NCBI GenBank assembly: GCA_012845835.1
Contig: JABAKD010000009.1
Coordinates: 7,219,413 to 7,283,412, forward strand
Length of the DNA stretch: 64,000 nt
Direction: 5' to 3'
DNA from: Undaria pinnatifida
Taxonomy: Eukaryota > Sar > Phaeophyceae > Laminariales > Alariaceae
Part shown: in pieces, positions 11,894 to 23,800 of the stretch
Layout: every line of letters starts with the position of its first letter
Numbering within the stretch: the stretch's first letter is position 1
Translations under genes and position numbers: made by a program
Notes under the pieces: generated by a model
What the model was told of the DNA's origin: nothing
Seen by the model: only the letters and a program-made list of their open reading frames with translations
Database searches by the model: none

Positions 11894-12977
11894 GGTCTGT
11901 AATCGCCCCCCTTGAGAGTTTCGTACGCCTCTCTGTTTTTGGGGTTTTGGGGACATGTCTGATGCTGTGTCGGCATTTGCTGGTGCTGGTGCTGATGCTG
12001 CTGGTGTTGGTGCTGCTGATGTTGATTTTTGACCGGCGTTTTCTTTTGGTCCATGGTATGGCGAGGCGAGGCATTATCGGTACGTGTTGGCAGTCTTGAC
12101 GCCGTATCATATCATACCCAGTAGGTGCAGGCTATAAATACCAGGCAAAACCAGGAATGTAAACCAAGGTGCTTGATGCTTAGAGAAGGATGGTTGACAT
12201 CTCGAAAAATGTCTTCGTGCCAATGATTTTTGGATCGCGTTTTACTTTCAACGTTTCGTTCGTCGTATCGTACGTAATATCTTCGCACGGTCTGGGCGGG
12301 CTTTTTTGCCCGGCCCAGAACGCGAGCCCGAAAGGCCTTTCGCAGCTTTTAATTGTTTTTTTTTCGGGTTTTTGGGTGTTCTGAAGCCGTGGGCTTGCGG
12401 ACTTCGTTGGACCTTGGGCTGAGGTTTTGCTACTACCCTCATATGTTTTTTTTTCTCACTGGACCACGAGTGCTGGACGACGTCGCTGCCTGCCTGTTAC
12501 TGGCTGCCTTTGCTTTACAGTGGCCGGCGTTTGCTCGCACCGTTGTTCTTGTGCAAGGTGGGCGTAAAAATCGCTAATAGTGTTGTATTGCTGCTTGTTC
12601 AACGTGGGGCTAGTGTCTAGTGTTGTACTTGGTACCATACCTGCCCTCAAGGGGAAGTGAGTGTTGGGGCTAACTTTCTTTGTGTGTTGCGTTGCCCTGC
12701 GGAAATGTAGTATGTAGCACAGCAGTGGCATTAGTGCCCTGCCGACAACAGCACGCGGTTGCCGCAGGCTGTTACGGTTTTACATAAGCACTGCTGTACG
12801 GACGACTGGTAATAATGGGCAGCTAGCTGGTCGAGCAGGTGATTGAGCGGTTGTTGATGTACACGTAGACCGACCTGGGCGAAAATATAAAAGGACAAGA
12901 AACAAAAACAAAACGCAGTCACCTCGAGGGTTGCGACTCGAACATAACTGGTATGTACCTTTGTCTTATCTACCTGG

Positions 12978-13227
12978 TATGTTTTTCATCATGAAAGCAA
13001 TGGTCATCGCGCAGCAATACGTTCATAAACAGACAGGTGGCGTTTACGATGATGAGTGTGACGCCACCATGTCATTGGCATGATGCCATGGTAACAAAAA
13101 CGTATGTTTTTCATTATGAAAGCAATGGTCATCGCGCAGCAATCCGTTCATAAACAGACCGTTGGCGATTACGATGATGAGTGTGACGCCACCATGTCAT
13201 TGGCATGATGCTATGGTAACCAAAACG
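12978..13227 (+). repeat. 125-bp tandem duplication
   Basis: The unit starting TATGTTTTTCATCATGAAAG at 12978 repeats at 13103 with few differences, and both copies end CATGRTAACAAAACG-like. It is intergenic. Confidence 0.85.
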
Positions 13228-16200
13228 ATGTACGGGAGAATACACATCGATTTCAAGGATCGATCCCTTATACATCGATTGAAAATGATCCATTCCTCAT
13301 ATTCTTTCAATATTTTTGTTCACCACCCCCCACTCTCTCCTCGTTATAGACCACCGCGCAGACAGTTTGGAATGTGTCTACAGTAGAAGCGAGTATAATC
13401 TGCTGCGGCCTCATTTTACACAAAACAGCATCCCAGGTACACCACATGCATTACACTGACCCTGCCCACGCCAACGACCAAATACAACCTACCCCCCCTA
13501 CTCGTACCGCCTCCACCTCTCTATTAATGGAAAAAACGACCACGCACACACCACACGAAAACTAAGACGGATGGGGTGTGGAAAATAATAAAAATAACAA
13601 TCAAAACTTGCGTTCGGCAGCTGCTGCCTTTTAACCAACCAGCTTGCTCTCACGCGCCACGTATGTATCATACCTACACAGACAGCCAGTCAAGCCAAGG
13701 CCGTAACACGCGATTAATTACTCGGGGTCAAGTAAAATAAACGATTTGCGATACAACAACTAACTCACAGGATGATAGATTAGACAGAAGAAGCGGAATA
13801 CACTGACTAGCCTAATAAAAAAACTGCCCGAGGATAAACGAACATCTGACCAAAAAGGCCCTTTCTCCATCCCCCTAATCTCCTCCACTCCACCCTTTCC
13901 GCCGTCCGCCCCCCCCGCCTCGAGGGCACGGAGGAAGGAACGGCGCCCCCTTCTTCATTTCGGAAACTGCTCTTTGCCCGTCTTAACACATGTTTCCTAC
14001 ACCCCGCTCGCCGAGCTATCCCCTTCGCCCGCCGACCTACTCATAATTCCGAGAATCCCGTTCGAGGTGCTGTGTGTGCTCTCTCCCGCGTCCGTAACCA
14101 CCCCCTTCTCCGCCCCCAACGGCAAAAAAAGAAGGCCTTCCTGACCTTCCTAGAAAACCTCCTGAAGCATTTTGTAGTGAATAGATAGGTGCTGTATCCT
14201 CCACCCGGCTACCAACCGCCCCTCGCCCCTTCGCCATCCGCGGCCCTTCGGACATCCCTCCCTCCATCTGTTGAGACACCATCCCCCTAATCCCCTTCGC
14301 CCTCACCGTCACTGCCATACACAAGCCTGCCCGCCCATCAATCGACCCTCCCCGTCTTCTCCGTAAGAGTGACAGGGGGCGTCTCTACATCCTCTAATAC
14401 CCACCGCCCGCCCTCATCCACCACTCTATTCCGGTATACGCGCCGACAGAGCGTCAAATGTCGCGGCAAATTCAACTTTGACTCTAGTGGACAGTAGTAT
14501 AATCGTCCCAAGGGTGTGACACCATCGCTCGCCCTGCATCTTGCCTTAGGCGATGAATCTGGCCCCAAAAATCGACGAACCTGCCTTCCAAATATAAGGA
14601 ACTCTGCTCCTCCAAAACTATAACCCCAGGCAGCGCTGCTTGCTGATTGTGTGCTTGGCGCTCCACTTCACCAACAACCGGGACGCGGCGTGTGAAGCGC
14701 TAACGATAGGTTACGATATATGTAAGATAACAAGCCCACAACAACAAAAAAGCGAAAAAAACAACGCGAAAAAAGCGAAAACAAGAAAAAACACACCAGA
14801 AAAAAAAAACGAAAAAAAACGAAGAAACCCCCGCAAACTCCAACGAAACGCCGCATAATGCAACTACTGATCCAAATGCTACTACAGCAGGAAAACACCA
14901 AGAAAAAACTTCAAACCGTTCCTCACGCCCCCACCGTAGCATAACACAGCCAAAAAACATCGCGGCTTCCAGTTCACAGGGCACTCTATTCAATGAAAAT
15001 GAAGCAGGACGCTTGTTCCTAACAACAAAGCCTTCCAACAACAAACAGCAACACACCAACAAGGAAGGGGGTAGGGGGAAAGGGGGTCGGCAGACGCCCC
15101 TACAATGCTCAAGTCCCGGCGCGGTGCAATGCACACACAACAGCTGTCGACGCACACCAGCCAGGATCGTTAATCCCGGCACGGTGCAACGCACAAAATA
15201 CAACAGCGGCACAGCGAACACCACCCAGGAGTCTTCAACCGAGCAGACGTACCAGGCACGACGCTTTCGAGTGGCACGCCGCCTGCTTTTATCAAAAGCG
15301 GCGCCAGCCTTCAACAACAGCGTCACAAAGGGGCGGGGGCCCTCAAGAAGGCCCCGGATCACGACAAATGTTATGTCCCAGCATGGCGCAACGCATGTAC
15401 ACTACGCGCACCAGCCCGGACTAAACACTGCACGACGACTACCCCAACACCCAACACGCTCCCTCCCGAATTCCCCGTTACCCCAGCTTGCGGCTTGCTC
15501 TCCATCCCGATACGGTATAACGCACGTACACTACGCACACCGGCCCAGACTAGAGGGCACACCAGGTCCAAGGCCGTCAGGTTGTCCTTTTCCCTTTAAA
15601 GTCATTGCTGCGCGACGTACATAAAAAAAAGCTCCCCCAGACATTTTAGCGCGAGATTTTACATCCTTCTATGACCACCGCATCAATTGGGCGAAAAAGA
15701 CGTGACGGAATCTTCCCACGTTTAACTGCGAACACCAATATTTTAACCGTGCTAAAAAGTGAGAAACTAAGGAATGTATCCTTGGATAAAACCTGCGACA
15801 CAACTACTGATGTGCCCTAAAACTCGATGGCACAACAAGTGCTACATGCTAACATGGTGGGCACGACTAGTGCAAACCACCCAACCAGGTACAACTTTCA
15901 CATGACAAACCGCTAGCGCTGCATCCTAGACTCATGTATAACCTTTTACGACACGTATAAAATATAATGCTGCATCCATATTAATGCAATCTGTATGAGA
16001 GAAAATGCTGCATTCTGCATGAAAAAAAAATGCGTGAAAAAAAATCAAACATCCACCAATAACCGGCATGGGAGGACAGGGCACCTCCTCACCGCTGCAA
16101 AAACAAAACAAAACAATAAGCTCCCCATCCATCCAACTAAGGATTCAACGCGTAAAAAGCAAGAAGATCAATACAAAACGAAGAGCGAGCTGGCGAGAAA

Positions 16201-16665
16201 AGCCGCCAGGCGGACAGCTCCTCCTGAGGGAACCCACCCTTGCCTTCTATTTTTTTTTTTGCATCTCTACCCTCTATGAACCCCCCCCTAACACCAAAAC
16301 TATGGTGGGCGAGCCACTATCCTCTCCAACGCAAAAAAAAAAACGGACGGGCGAATCGTGTTTCTTTTCCAATCCAACCTCTAAAACCAAAACCGTGACG
16401 GGCCAGTCATCTTCCCTCTCCCCCAAAAAACAGTATGAAGGGCGAGTGTTAATATCATTTCCAATCCCAGAAACAATAAATTATATTTCCATCCCAACCA
16501 TCCATCCATGTGATTGTGTCTCAAAAGCGCAGCGATCGGCGAGATGCCCAGGGCGTTCGGGCTCTTCTCGGCTTGGCCTTGGCAAGGTGCGCACGTGGCG
16601 CGGGGGGCACGGTACCTCTACCTTCCATCCTCAACACCACCAAAAAGTGGGCTGGAGGCATCCCA

Positions 16666-16666
<1 letters not shown>

Positions 16667-16723
<57 letters not shown>
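16667..16723 (+). repeat. 57-base C homopolymer
   Basis: An uninterrupted C run between ATCCCAT and TCCACAAAAA. Length is probably unreliable in any assembly. Confidence 0.9.
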
Positions 16724-16726
<3 letters not shown>

Positions 16727-18826
16727 ACAAAAAAAAAACAAAAATAGTGCAAGGGGCGCAAGGAGGCGTCTCCTTTCTCTCTCTACCAGAAAAAAAATAC
16801 CAGGCACCTATCATCCCATGCTGGCACAAGGGTACTCACCAAAAAGGGTCCGCGCGATGCATAGAGGCCGTCGGGGCTGTCTCGGCAAATGTGTGTACAC
16901 GCCTTCTACCACTACCTCCAGTCCCCTTCCATCGGTTAAAAAAAACTACAGCACTGCGTCTTCCACTACTTCCAGTCCCATTCCATCGGTTGAAAAAAAC
17001 TACAGCATTGCGGGCGAGCAACTTCCTTCCAAAACAAATTTCCTCTCAATCGATTTCCTCCAAATCCATTTCACCCCAAAATCAACTTCCGCAAAAAAAA
17101 AAAAAAAAACATGGGCAAGGATCCTTTCCTCTCGGGAAAAAATAGAGCACGAAGAAACGAAAAATGAAGGGGCAATCATTTCCTCCGAAAAGAGACCAGA
17201 AAAAGAAAAACGCCAATCTCTTCCCTCGCTTTTAATAATACCTACCAGGTACGTACGAAAAGTCTCACTATCGGCAAGGGTAAAGACTAAAAGACGGTGG
17301 GCGAGATGACCAAGTCCCCAACTTCAACTTCAACTTCAACTTCGCCCTCAAAAGATAAACAACATCAGCTACCGTCGAAGCATCTTTCTATCTTTCACCC
17401 CCCAACCCATATACAAAAAAATAGGTTATGAAGGACGAAAGCCGTTTACTCTCCAAAAAAAGTAAAAAGGCAACCACCCCTCATTTCTCATTTGGGAGCC
17501 AAAAAAAAATTGCAAAAATGCCCAAAAGCCTTCGGGTTGTCCCAACCTTGGCAAAAGGTGTACGCGAGGGGGTTATCTCCGCCTTCCATCCCTGACTCAA
17601 CAAACACCACGGGTGAGAGCCTTCTCCTTCCTCCCCAAAACAGAAAACAAAAACAGCACGGGCGAAAACATGGAGGCGGGGGACGAGTACGGGCGGAAAC
17701 ACGGACAGGGGGGCAACGTCTCCACAACACACAACATGCAAAAAAAACATCGGCCAATCAACCCATCCACCATCAATTCCATCCATCCATCCAACTATTC
17801 TCCCACCCCTCAAAATCTCTCCATCCATCCCTCAATCCCAAACAGGCTCAGGGGACGCGGGTCGGCGGGCATTGCCGAGACCCATCGCGTTAGTCTCCAA
17901 AAGTTGTCTTAGGCCCCTGCTTACCTACCGCCGCCCCATCATCACCACTACCTTCACCGCCATTGCCCAAGCACATCTAGTGGGGGCAGGCAGCCATCTC
18001 TCTACGCGCCGCCCCCAGACAGTGACAGCCGAGGGTCGAGGGATTAGCGCGTAACTTCAAAACAAAACTAACTACAACAAGAAAAAGACTGGGGAGAAAA
18101 TCGCAACCCACCACGCACTGGGTGGGGGTTGTCGCTCCCAGGCGACCCCGTCAAGCGCGCCTCTCCTCCCTCCCCCAAAATCGCGAATCGGCCAGGGTAT
18201 GAAAGAGTCCTCCATCTCTACTACCATCTCGGTCAATAACCAGACCACCCTACAAACGTATTTCCCTCTCCTTCCCTCTCCCACTCTCTCCCTCACTCTA
18301 CTACTTAAATGTAAACCAAAACCATGGCGGGTATCAAGTACGTGGATGAGAAATGGAGTGGGGGTAGGAGCAAAGCGGGGGGCGGGCGGGTATCACCAAA
18401 CACCGGGAGCATCACGATATACCGGGACCAGCGCTCTTCTACACCAACAGTCAGGAGGTCACGAACGATGAAGGTCGGAAAAATAACTCATACCAGTATC
18501 GCGGACGAACAGTCTTCTTCACCAACGCCCACACGTGTGCTCCCCCCCCCCCCTCCCCCCCCCTCTTCTCCCGCGCCCCCCCACTCCTACAATATGCCAA
18601 ACACCCCCCAAAAAACACAAGGCTGACCGAGGCATCTCTATACATAAGTCTACGTATATTTGAACACATCCAGACTAATCCTGTCGGGCGGGGCCTGTTA
18701 CCACAACGTGTGGCCTGCTACTACTACAGCACACGCGAAAAAAAAAGGACGCGCACACTATCTCATCCCATCCTATCCTGCGATTTCAGGGCGCAATCCT
18801 CCATCCCCAATTCCCATCCGGCAAGC

Positions 18827-20824
18827 TCAGGACGGCGCGGACGAGGGTCGGCGAACCTCCGCGGCCCCCGAGCCCACCGCCATCGCGCCAGCCTCCTGCA
18901 CAGCGCCAACCGCTACCGTCGCTCCCTCTCCCGCAACCCCCTCTCCCACGATGGACGGCCCGCTAGCCGTTACCGCTGCCGCTGCCGCAGTCACCGCGGC
19001 TGACGCTGCTTGCGCCTCCGCTGCAGAAGCCGCCATCGCTGCCGCTGCTGCCGCCGCCGCCGTGGCCATGGTCTTCCGTCTCTTATTCGCGCGAGGCATC
19101 GAACCACTCATTCCGCTCTCCTCCCCCTCGTCCTCCCCCATCCCACTACCACTCCCAATCCAGCTGCTGTCTTCACTGGCGCTACCGCTGCCGTCACCAC
19201 TGCTTCCGCTTTGGCTCCCACGGCCTCCCGCCGTCGCATACCATCCGCCGCTGCCACTCCTACGCTCGCTCGGCTCATCCGAGAACGGCGGTGGGTTCCA
19301 CGCAAGCTTCTGCGGGCTGGGCCTCCCTCCATCAGGCAAGGCCGCGCACGCTCTTGCAGAGGGTGGGTGGCATGCGCGCATTGAACCGGAAGTGGAGGCG
19401 GAGCCGGGGTGGGTGCCATCCAAGCTGTACTCCGAGCGCCGTCCGTCTCCCCGGAATCTACCGATGATTGGTCGGCCCTCTTTTCCACTCCTGTTGGTAG
19501 TCCCCCCGTTCTGGTGACCGTTCCCGTTGCTGCTACTGTTACCGTCATAGCCGTCGCACACGTCACCGTTACGCTGAGAGCGGTCATCGTCATAGTCATC
19601 ACCGTCACCCATATGGTTGTCCCCCTCGTGACGGGCGGTCTTCCACCAGCAGCGTCGCCCCGACACATCCTCCCCATCCCGCGCAAAATCAGCACTACCA
19701 GCGTTCGTACCGCCACTGCCAGGAGCAGTGGTGTCTGCCGTAGACACCGCCGCCGCCGCTTCCGCCAACGGAGCAAGGCCATTGTGGTGTTCCATTGCCT
19801 GCTGAGGCGTCATCATGCGGGATGACAACGGGGACGACAGCGGGGACGGAGCCTTGCGCTTCCTAGCGGCAGAGGAGAGGGGGGACGGAGACCGGTGTCC
19901 CCATGGCGGTGGCGAGACCGGCAGCCGCGAGCTCGGCGACAAACTTCTCGAAGCACCACCGTCCCAGTTAGCCTCAGCTGCCGCCTCCGCCGCCACCGCA
20001 GACGGCCACGCCAACTGCCTCTGCGAACGTCCCCTGCCCCCCGCCCCCATGACCGAAGCAAAGGTCGTATGCCGATTGGCGAAGCCTGAATTCGACGGAG
20101 GCACCGAGGAAGAAGGGTGGAAAGCAGTAGCTAAACCCGACAAGAGGGTGTTGGCGGTTTGCGCCTCGTCCGACTCTATTGGCGCCTCGCCGCCCTTTAG
20201 CAGAGCCGCTGCCGTGGTCGCCGCTGCCGCCGCTGCCGCCGCTGCCGCCATGGCCCCTCTCCTCTCCCCAGAGGCAGCCCAGCTGTCGGCGGGGCGGTTC
20301 GGGTGGTACATCTCGCGCATCCTCTGCGCGCTCTCCTGGATAAAGCGCTGCGATTTTTTCTCCGCTGCCGCTTGCGCTTCCGTCGCCTGCCCCACTCCTC
20401 CGAACGCCTGTGCACCTCCTCCCGCATCCCCACCACCACCATCAGCCCTCGCACCCGGCGCTCCAACCGTCGCAGACGACCTGCCGGCACCACCACCACC
20501 ACGACCGAGCCTACCAGCACGACCACGCGGCGTGCCCCCAGCCTTCGAACCCGCTGCCCGCTCCGTCTTACCCTCGCGCTTGCGGTTCACATTCCGCTTC
20601 TCAGACCCCACAAGTTTCTTTCTGCTGTTACTCGTAGGTTTGCCGCCTGGTTCAGCGGCCGCAGCCGCAGCAGCTGCTGCCGGCGTCAGGTTGGTCTCCG
20701 TCTTCGGCCGTTTAGCGGCGGCTTGGGCAGTCGGTGCGGGGGAACGGTTTCGTCGGGCCTTGGTTCGTTCCTCGCGGGACTTTGAGCTCTTCCCTATTTC
20801 CTTTTCGTAGTATAGGTAGTCGGA
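18827..20824 (-). CDS. ATXR3: Methyltransferase terminal exon 29: long basic/Ala/Ser-rich tail
   Basis: It opens SDYLYYEKEIGKSSKSREER after CACCAG| at 20825 and continues 665 codons to TGA. Contents: basic nuclear-localisation-like segments (AAAKRPKTE, RANKRRKTM), a helix AAEKKSQRFIQESAQRMREM (then YHPNRPADSW), Ala tracts, and Ser/Pro-rich runs (SLSPSSRLPVSPP). No enzymatic domain was recognised. The join to exon 28 is phase 0. An opposite-strand frame over the same stretch is a GC-bias shadow. Confidence 0.74.
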   Translation of the reverse strand, partial: SDYLYYEKEIGKSSKSREERTKARRNRSPAPTAQAAAKRPKTETNLTPAAAAAAAAAEPGGKPTSNSRKKLVGSEKRNVNRKREGKTERAAGSKAGGTPRGRAGRLGRGGGGAGRSSATVGAPGARADGGGGDAGGGAQAFGGVGQATEAQAAAEKKSQRFIQESAQRMREMYHPNRPADSWAASGERRGAMAAAAAAAAAATTAAALLKGGEAPIESDEAQTANTLLSGLATAFHPSSSVPPSNSGFANRHTTFASVMGAGGRGRSQRQLAWPSAVAAEAAAEANWDGGASRSLSPSSRLPVSPPPWGHRSPSPLSSAARKRKAPSPLSSPLSSRMMTPQQAMEHHNGLAPLAEAAAAVSTADTTAPGSGGTNAGSADFARDGEDVSGRRCWWKTARHEGDNHMGDGDDYDDDRSQRNGDVCDGYDGNSSSNGNGHQNGGTTNRSGKEGRPIIGRFRGDGRRSEYSLDGTHPGSASTSGSMRACHPPSARACAALPDGGRPSPQKLAWNPPPFSDEPSERRSGSGGWYATAGGRGSQSGSSGDGSGSASEDSSWIGSGSGMGEDEGEESGMSGSMPRANKRRKTMATAAAAAAAAMAASAAEAQAASAAVTAAAAAVTASGPSIVGEGVAGEGATVAVGAVQEAGAMAVGSGAAEVRRPSSAPS

Positions 20825-23800
20825 CTGGTGGGATCAATCGTGCATTCGTCAGGGTCAGGGGGGGGGGGTATTGCTTTCGGCTTTCTGACAAGACAATACA
20901 TCAACCATAAAAAAACAGGGGGGGGGGGGGGGTACTCGATATTCATGCATGGCTGTAATCGTATGACCATAGACCCTTGCATCCTTACAATGCCGGGATG
21001 GAGCATGTCGGGTTTTTCACCGATCAGGCAGATGGGGGTGGGGAGGGGGGGAGGGGGTTACTCATGTGTTGCTTGCAATACCAGGGGGGGGGGGGGGGCG
21101 AGCGGGGGCAAAGGGGGTTGGAGAATGGGGCGGCGGAATGGGGTAGATGTAACGGGGCTACCGCACTACGTTTGGAGGATCGATCAAGCGTGAATGATTA
21201 TGCAGTACAGTAAATTTACTGCGTCTATCAAATGGGACTTTTTTTTCTATTTATAGACTACCTGGTATGCTAAAAACTCGTCAGGGCTGGCCGGTGCTAC
21301 TCGCTGGGTTCCTCGCGCGGGTGGTGGCTAATAATTTCTTCTTTGTACTAAGTAGTTTCAAGAGTCCCCCCCCCCCCCTTTTTCGAATTGCGACACGCCC
21401 GGGATTTCAAGCCAACCACATCCCGAAGAGCGAATGGTAGCTTGTACCTGGTACACTTCAGCAATTGGAAAATGTCTGGGCAAGTGATTTCGGATACTGT
21501 CTACTGATGGGGACCATTTGCTTCGGCGATTGTTTACTACCGGTAATGGGAACTGCCCGAGCGACCGATACTGGATACTGTGTATGTGCTGACATTTTTC
21601 CGGGCAGTTTTATCGATTTCGGCTGCCATCAACTTTCGGAATTACAATTGAGTCCGGAGCTGTCCGTTAAATGGAGTTATCTAGACAATGGGGCCAGTCG
21701 GGTGTCGACATAAAAGCGCCCGCTTAATAGCGTTCAGAGCGAGCCAATTTAACAGATTGTTTAGCCGACATTAGGCAGTCCACTGCAACACGAACCTAAT
21801 TATTGACGATAGAGTATGCTGTCCAGGATGTAAGCACACAATACGCACAACGCACGGACATACGACGCAGAGTGAACCGAGGTTTGTGGACGACAATAGA
21901 TACTTTACCGCATCACGAACCTCATAATCGACTCTAAGAGTTCTGTCTCAGGGTGCAAACAAGACGCATATGCCATAGAAGCGGGGCACAGACAATCACC
22001 CCACCAGCGGGAACACACGGGAAGCTGAGACAGAAACAGCACACACAAGCACGCAAAAATAAAAAATACTCATCACGATACACACGAAAACACACCAAAC
22101 ACGTGGAAGACACACAAGACACACTTTCATGCACTTATGTAAGTACACGAGACACACACGGCACGCCCGCACCTCCACCCGGGCGGCCTTCCCGACGGCC
22201 TTGAGGTGTGAGGCGCCGGAGGTGACGCTGCTAGCGCCATCGCTGGAGGTGTCGCTTTCTCGACTGCTGCGGTCCGACGTCACGCCGCCAAGCCTGTCGC
22301 GGGCGTAACAATCACGTTCGAATGGTACCCGTTAGTGCAGTGCAAAACGACTGCGTATGGCACAGCAGGGTGAGCTAGGCAAGGCAAGGCAAGGAAAGGC
22401 AAGGCAAGGCAAGGCAAGGCAAGGCAAGGAAAGGCAAGGCAAGGCAAGGCAAGGCAAGATACGATACACATGAAAAATATGTGCCAAGTACAACTTTGTA
22501 ACACAACCGAACAAGATAAACGACAGCTGAGGCGGCGTTTTTGTCTCGTTGCCGGTCGCGGCGAATACGAAACGTCTCCCTTTCTCGCCGCATCCCCACC
22601 CCCTCCCCCTTCTCAAATCTCACCGACCCCTCCCCCCCCTCCCCCGTTCCTCCCGACCCAGGCAATGCCAGCACGATAGCTCCAGCAACCATCGTAACTC
22701 ACTTTAGCCACTTAGCGGTGGGCTTCGTCACGTCCGTGTGGGTGTGCACCCGGCGTATGCGCTCCTCGTCCCCCTGGAGCAGCAGGCGGCAACAAACAAC
22801 ACGTTCACACGAGACACGAAGAAAAAAAAAAACAAACATATATTAAAACTTGACAAGTTGTTTGGTGTCCATGTCAACGTAACCAGCCAACATTGCTTCC
22901 GGGGTGAATAACGAAAAAATAACGGCAGAATACAAATCTGCCGACGGCGCGAAAAAAAAAACGTCGTTGTAAATAAAGCACAAGACGGTGAGCACAAAAT
23001 ATGTAGTTCATACATGACTGGTATTCGTTACCACCAACAAGGGAACACGGCAAAAAGAAAAAAACTTCCCCGCAAAAAGAGAAACAAAACTGACACACGT
23101 CACAAATTTCAAGAACGACGAACCACATGCGCGAATAATCTCACCTCCGCAGGCGCCGCACCACCGCCACCATAAAAAAACACCAAAACCACCCTCCTCC
23201 CCTGACATCCCACCAAAAAACACCACCACCACCTCACCGACCCCTTGACTACAACCCCTCCAGAACATATACAACCAAAACTACAATCCCTCCCCCCCCC
23301 CCCCAAAAAAAAAAAAGTGCGTGCGCAAGCAGGCCTCACGTACCTTGAAAACCCATTCGTTGAACTTTTTCGGCCAGTTATGAAACTGAACCCTCACTCT
23401 GTCCGGGGTCATCTTCACAACCTTCGCGGGATACCACGTTGCCGTCCGGGTGCAGTACACGTCGAGCCACATGCCCAGCACCATCGTCTTGGGCTCGACG
23501 ATCGCAGATCCTGTAAACACCACCGACATTTGCTCGGGGTCCTCTTGGTTTGCTTCGGACGGCGCCTGTTAAGTCCGCCAAAATTACCAGAAAGGCAAAA
23601 AAAGAAGGTTTTAGCACGTAAGCGCAGAAAATGCAACAAGAAAACAAGCAGCAATAGCCAAATACAAACTTGCAGGGAGGAGCTGTAACCAAAATCACAT
23701 TGAACACGAACATTGAAGAACGCAAAATGCGAAGCGCAAAATGCAAAATGCGTGAAGACAAAGCACTGCATCAGTCATATTCATACTGCTAAATGCATGC

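Larger units (their letters stand above)
11282..18826. other. Intergenic region between convergent genes; no gene supported
   Basis: It holds the presumed 3' UTRs of both genes. 11282-11680 has no recognisable signal except a T run at about 11420. 11894-12977 and 13228-15100 show nothing I can name. 15110-15560 has loosely repeated CCGG.RCGGTGCAA/GCACAC and TGTACACTACGC units. 16290-17900 has loose repeats with ACGGGCGAG and CCTTGGCAA-type cores. Frames here are low-complexity and lack splice or homology support. Confidence 0.6.

Noticed and set aside
14338-14666. Short overlapping frames on the - strand with a protein-like look (LNLPRHLTLCRRVYRN, GVIVLEEQSSLYLE)
   Set aside because: They are in different frames, lack splice partners or recognisable motifs, and lie where a 3' UTR or spacer is expected.
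16068-17309. 413-codon frame on the + strand
   Set aside because: It is A/C-rich low complexity across a C homopolymer and degenerate repeats, with no homology and no matching splice structure.
19815-20810. 331-codon + strand frame
   Set aside because: It is a shadow of the terminal exon 29 on the - strand, which has correct phase with exon 28.
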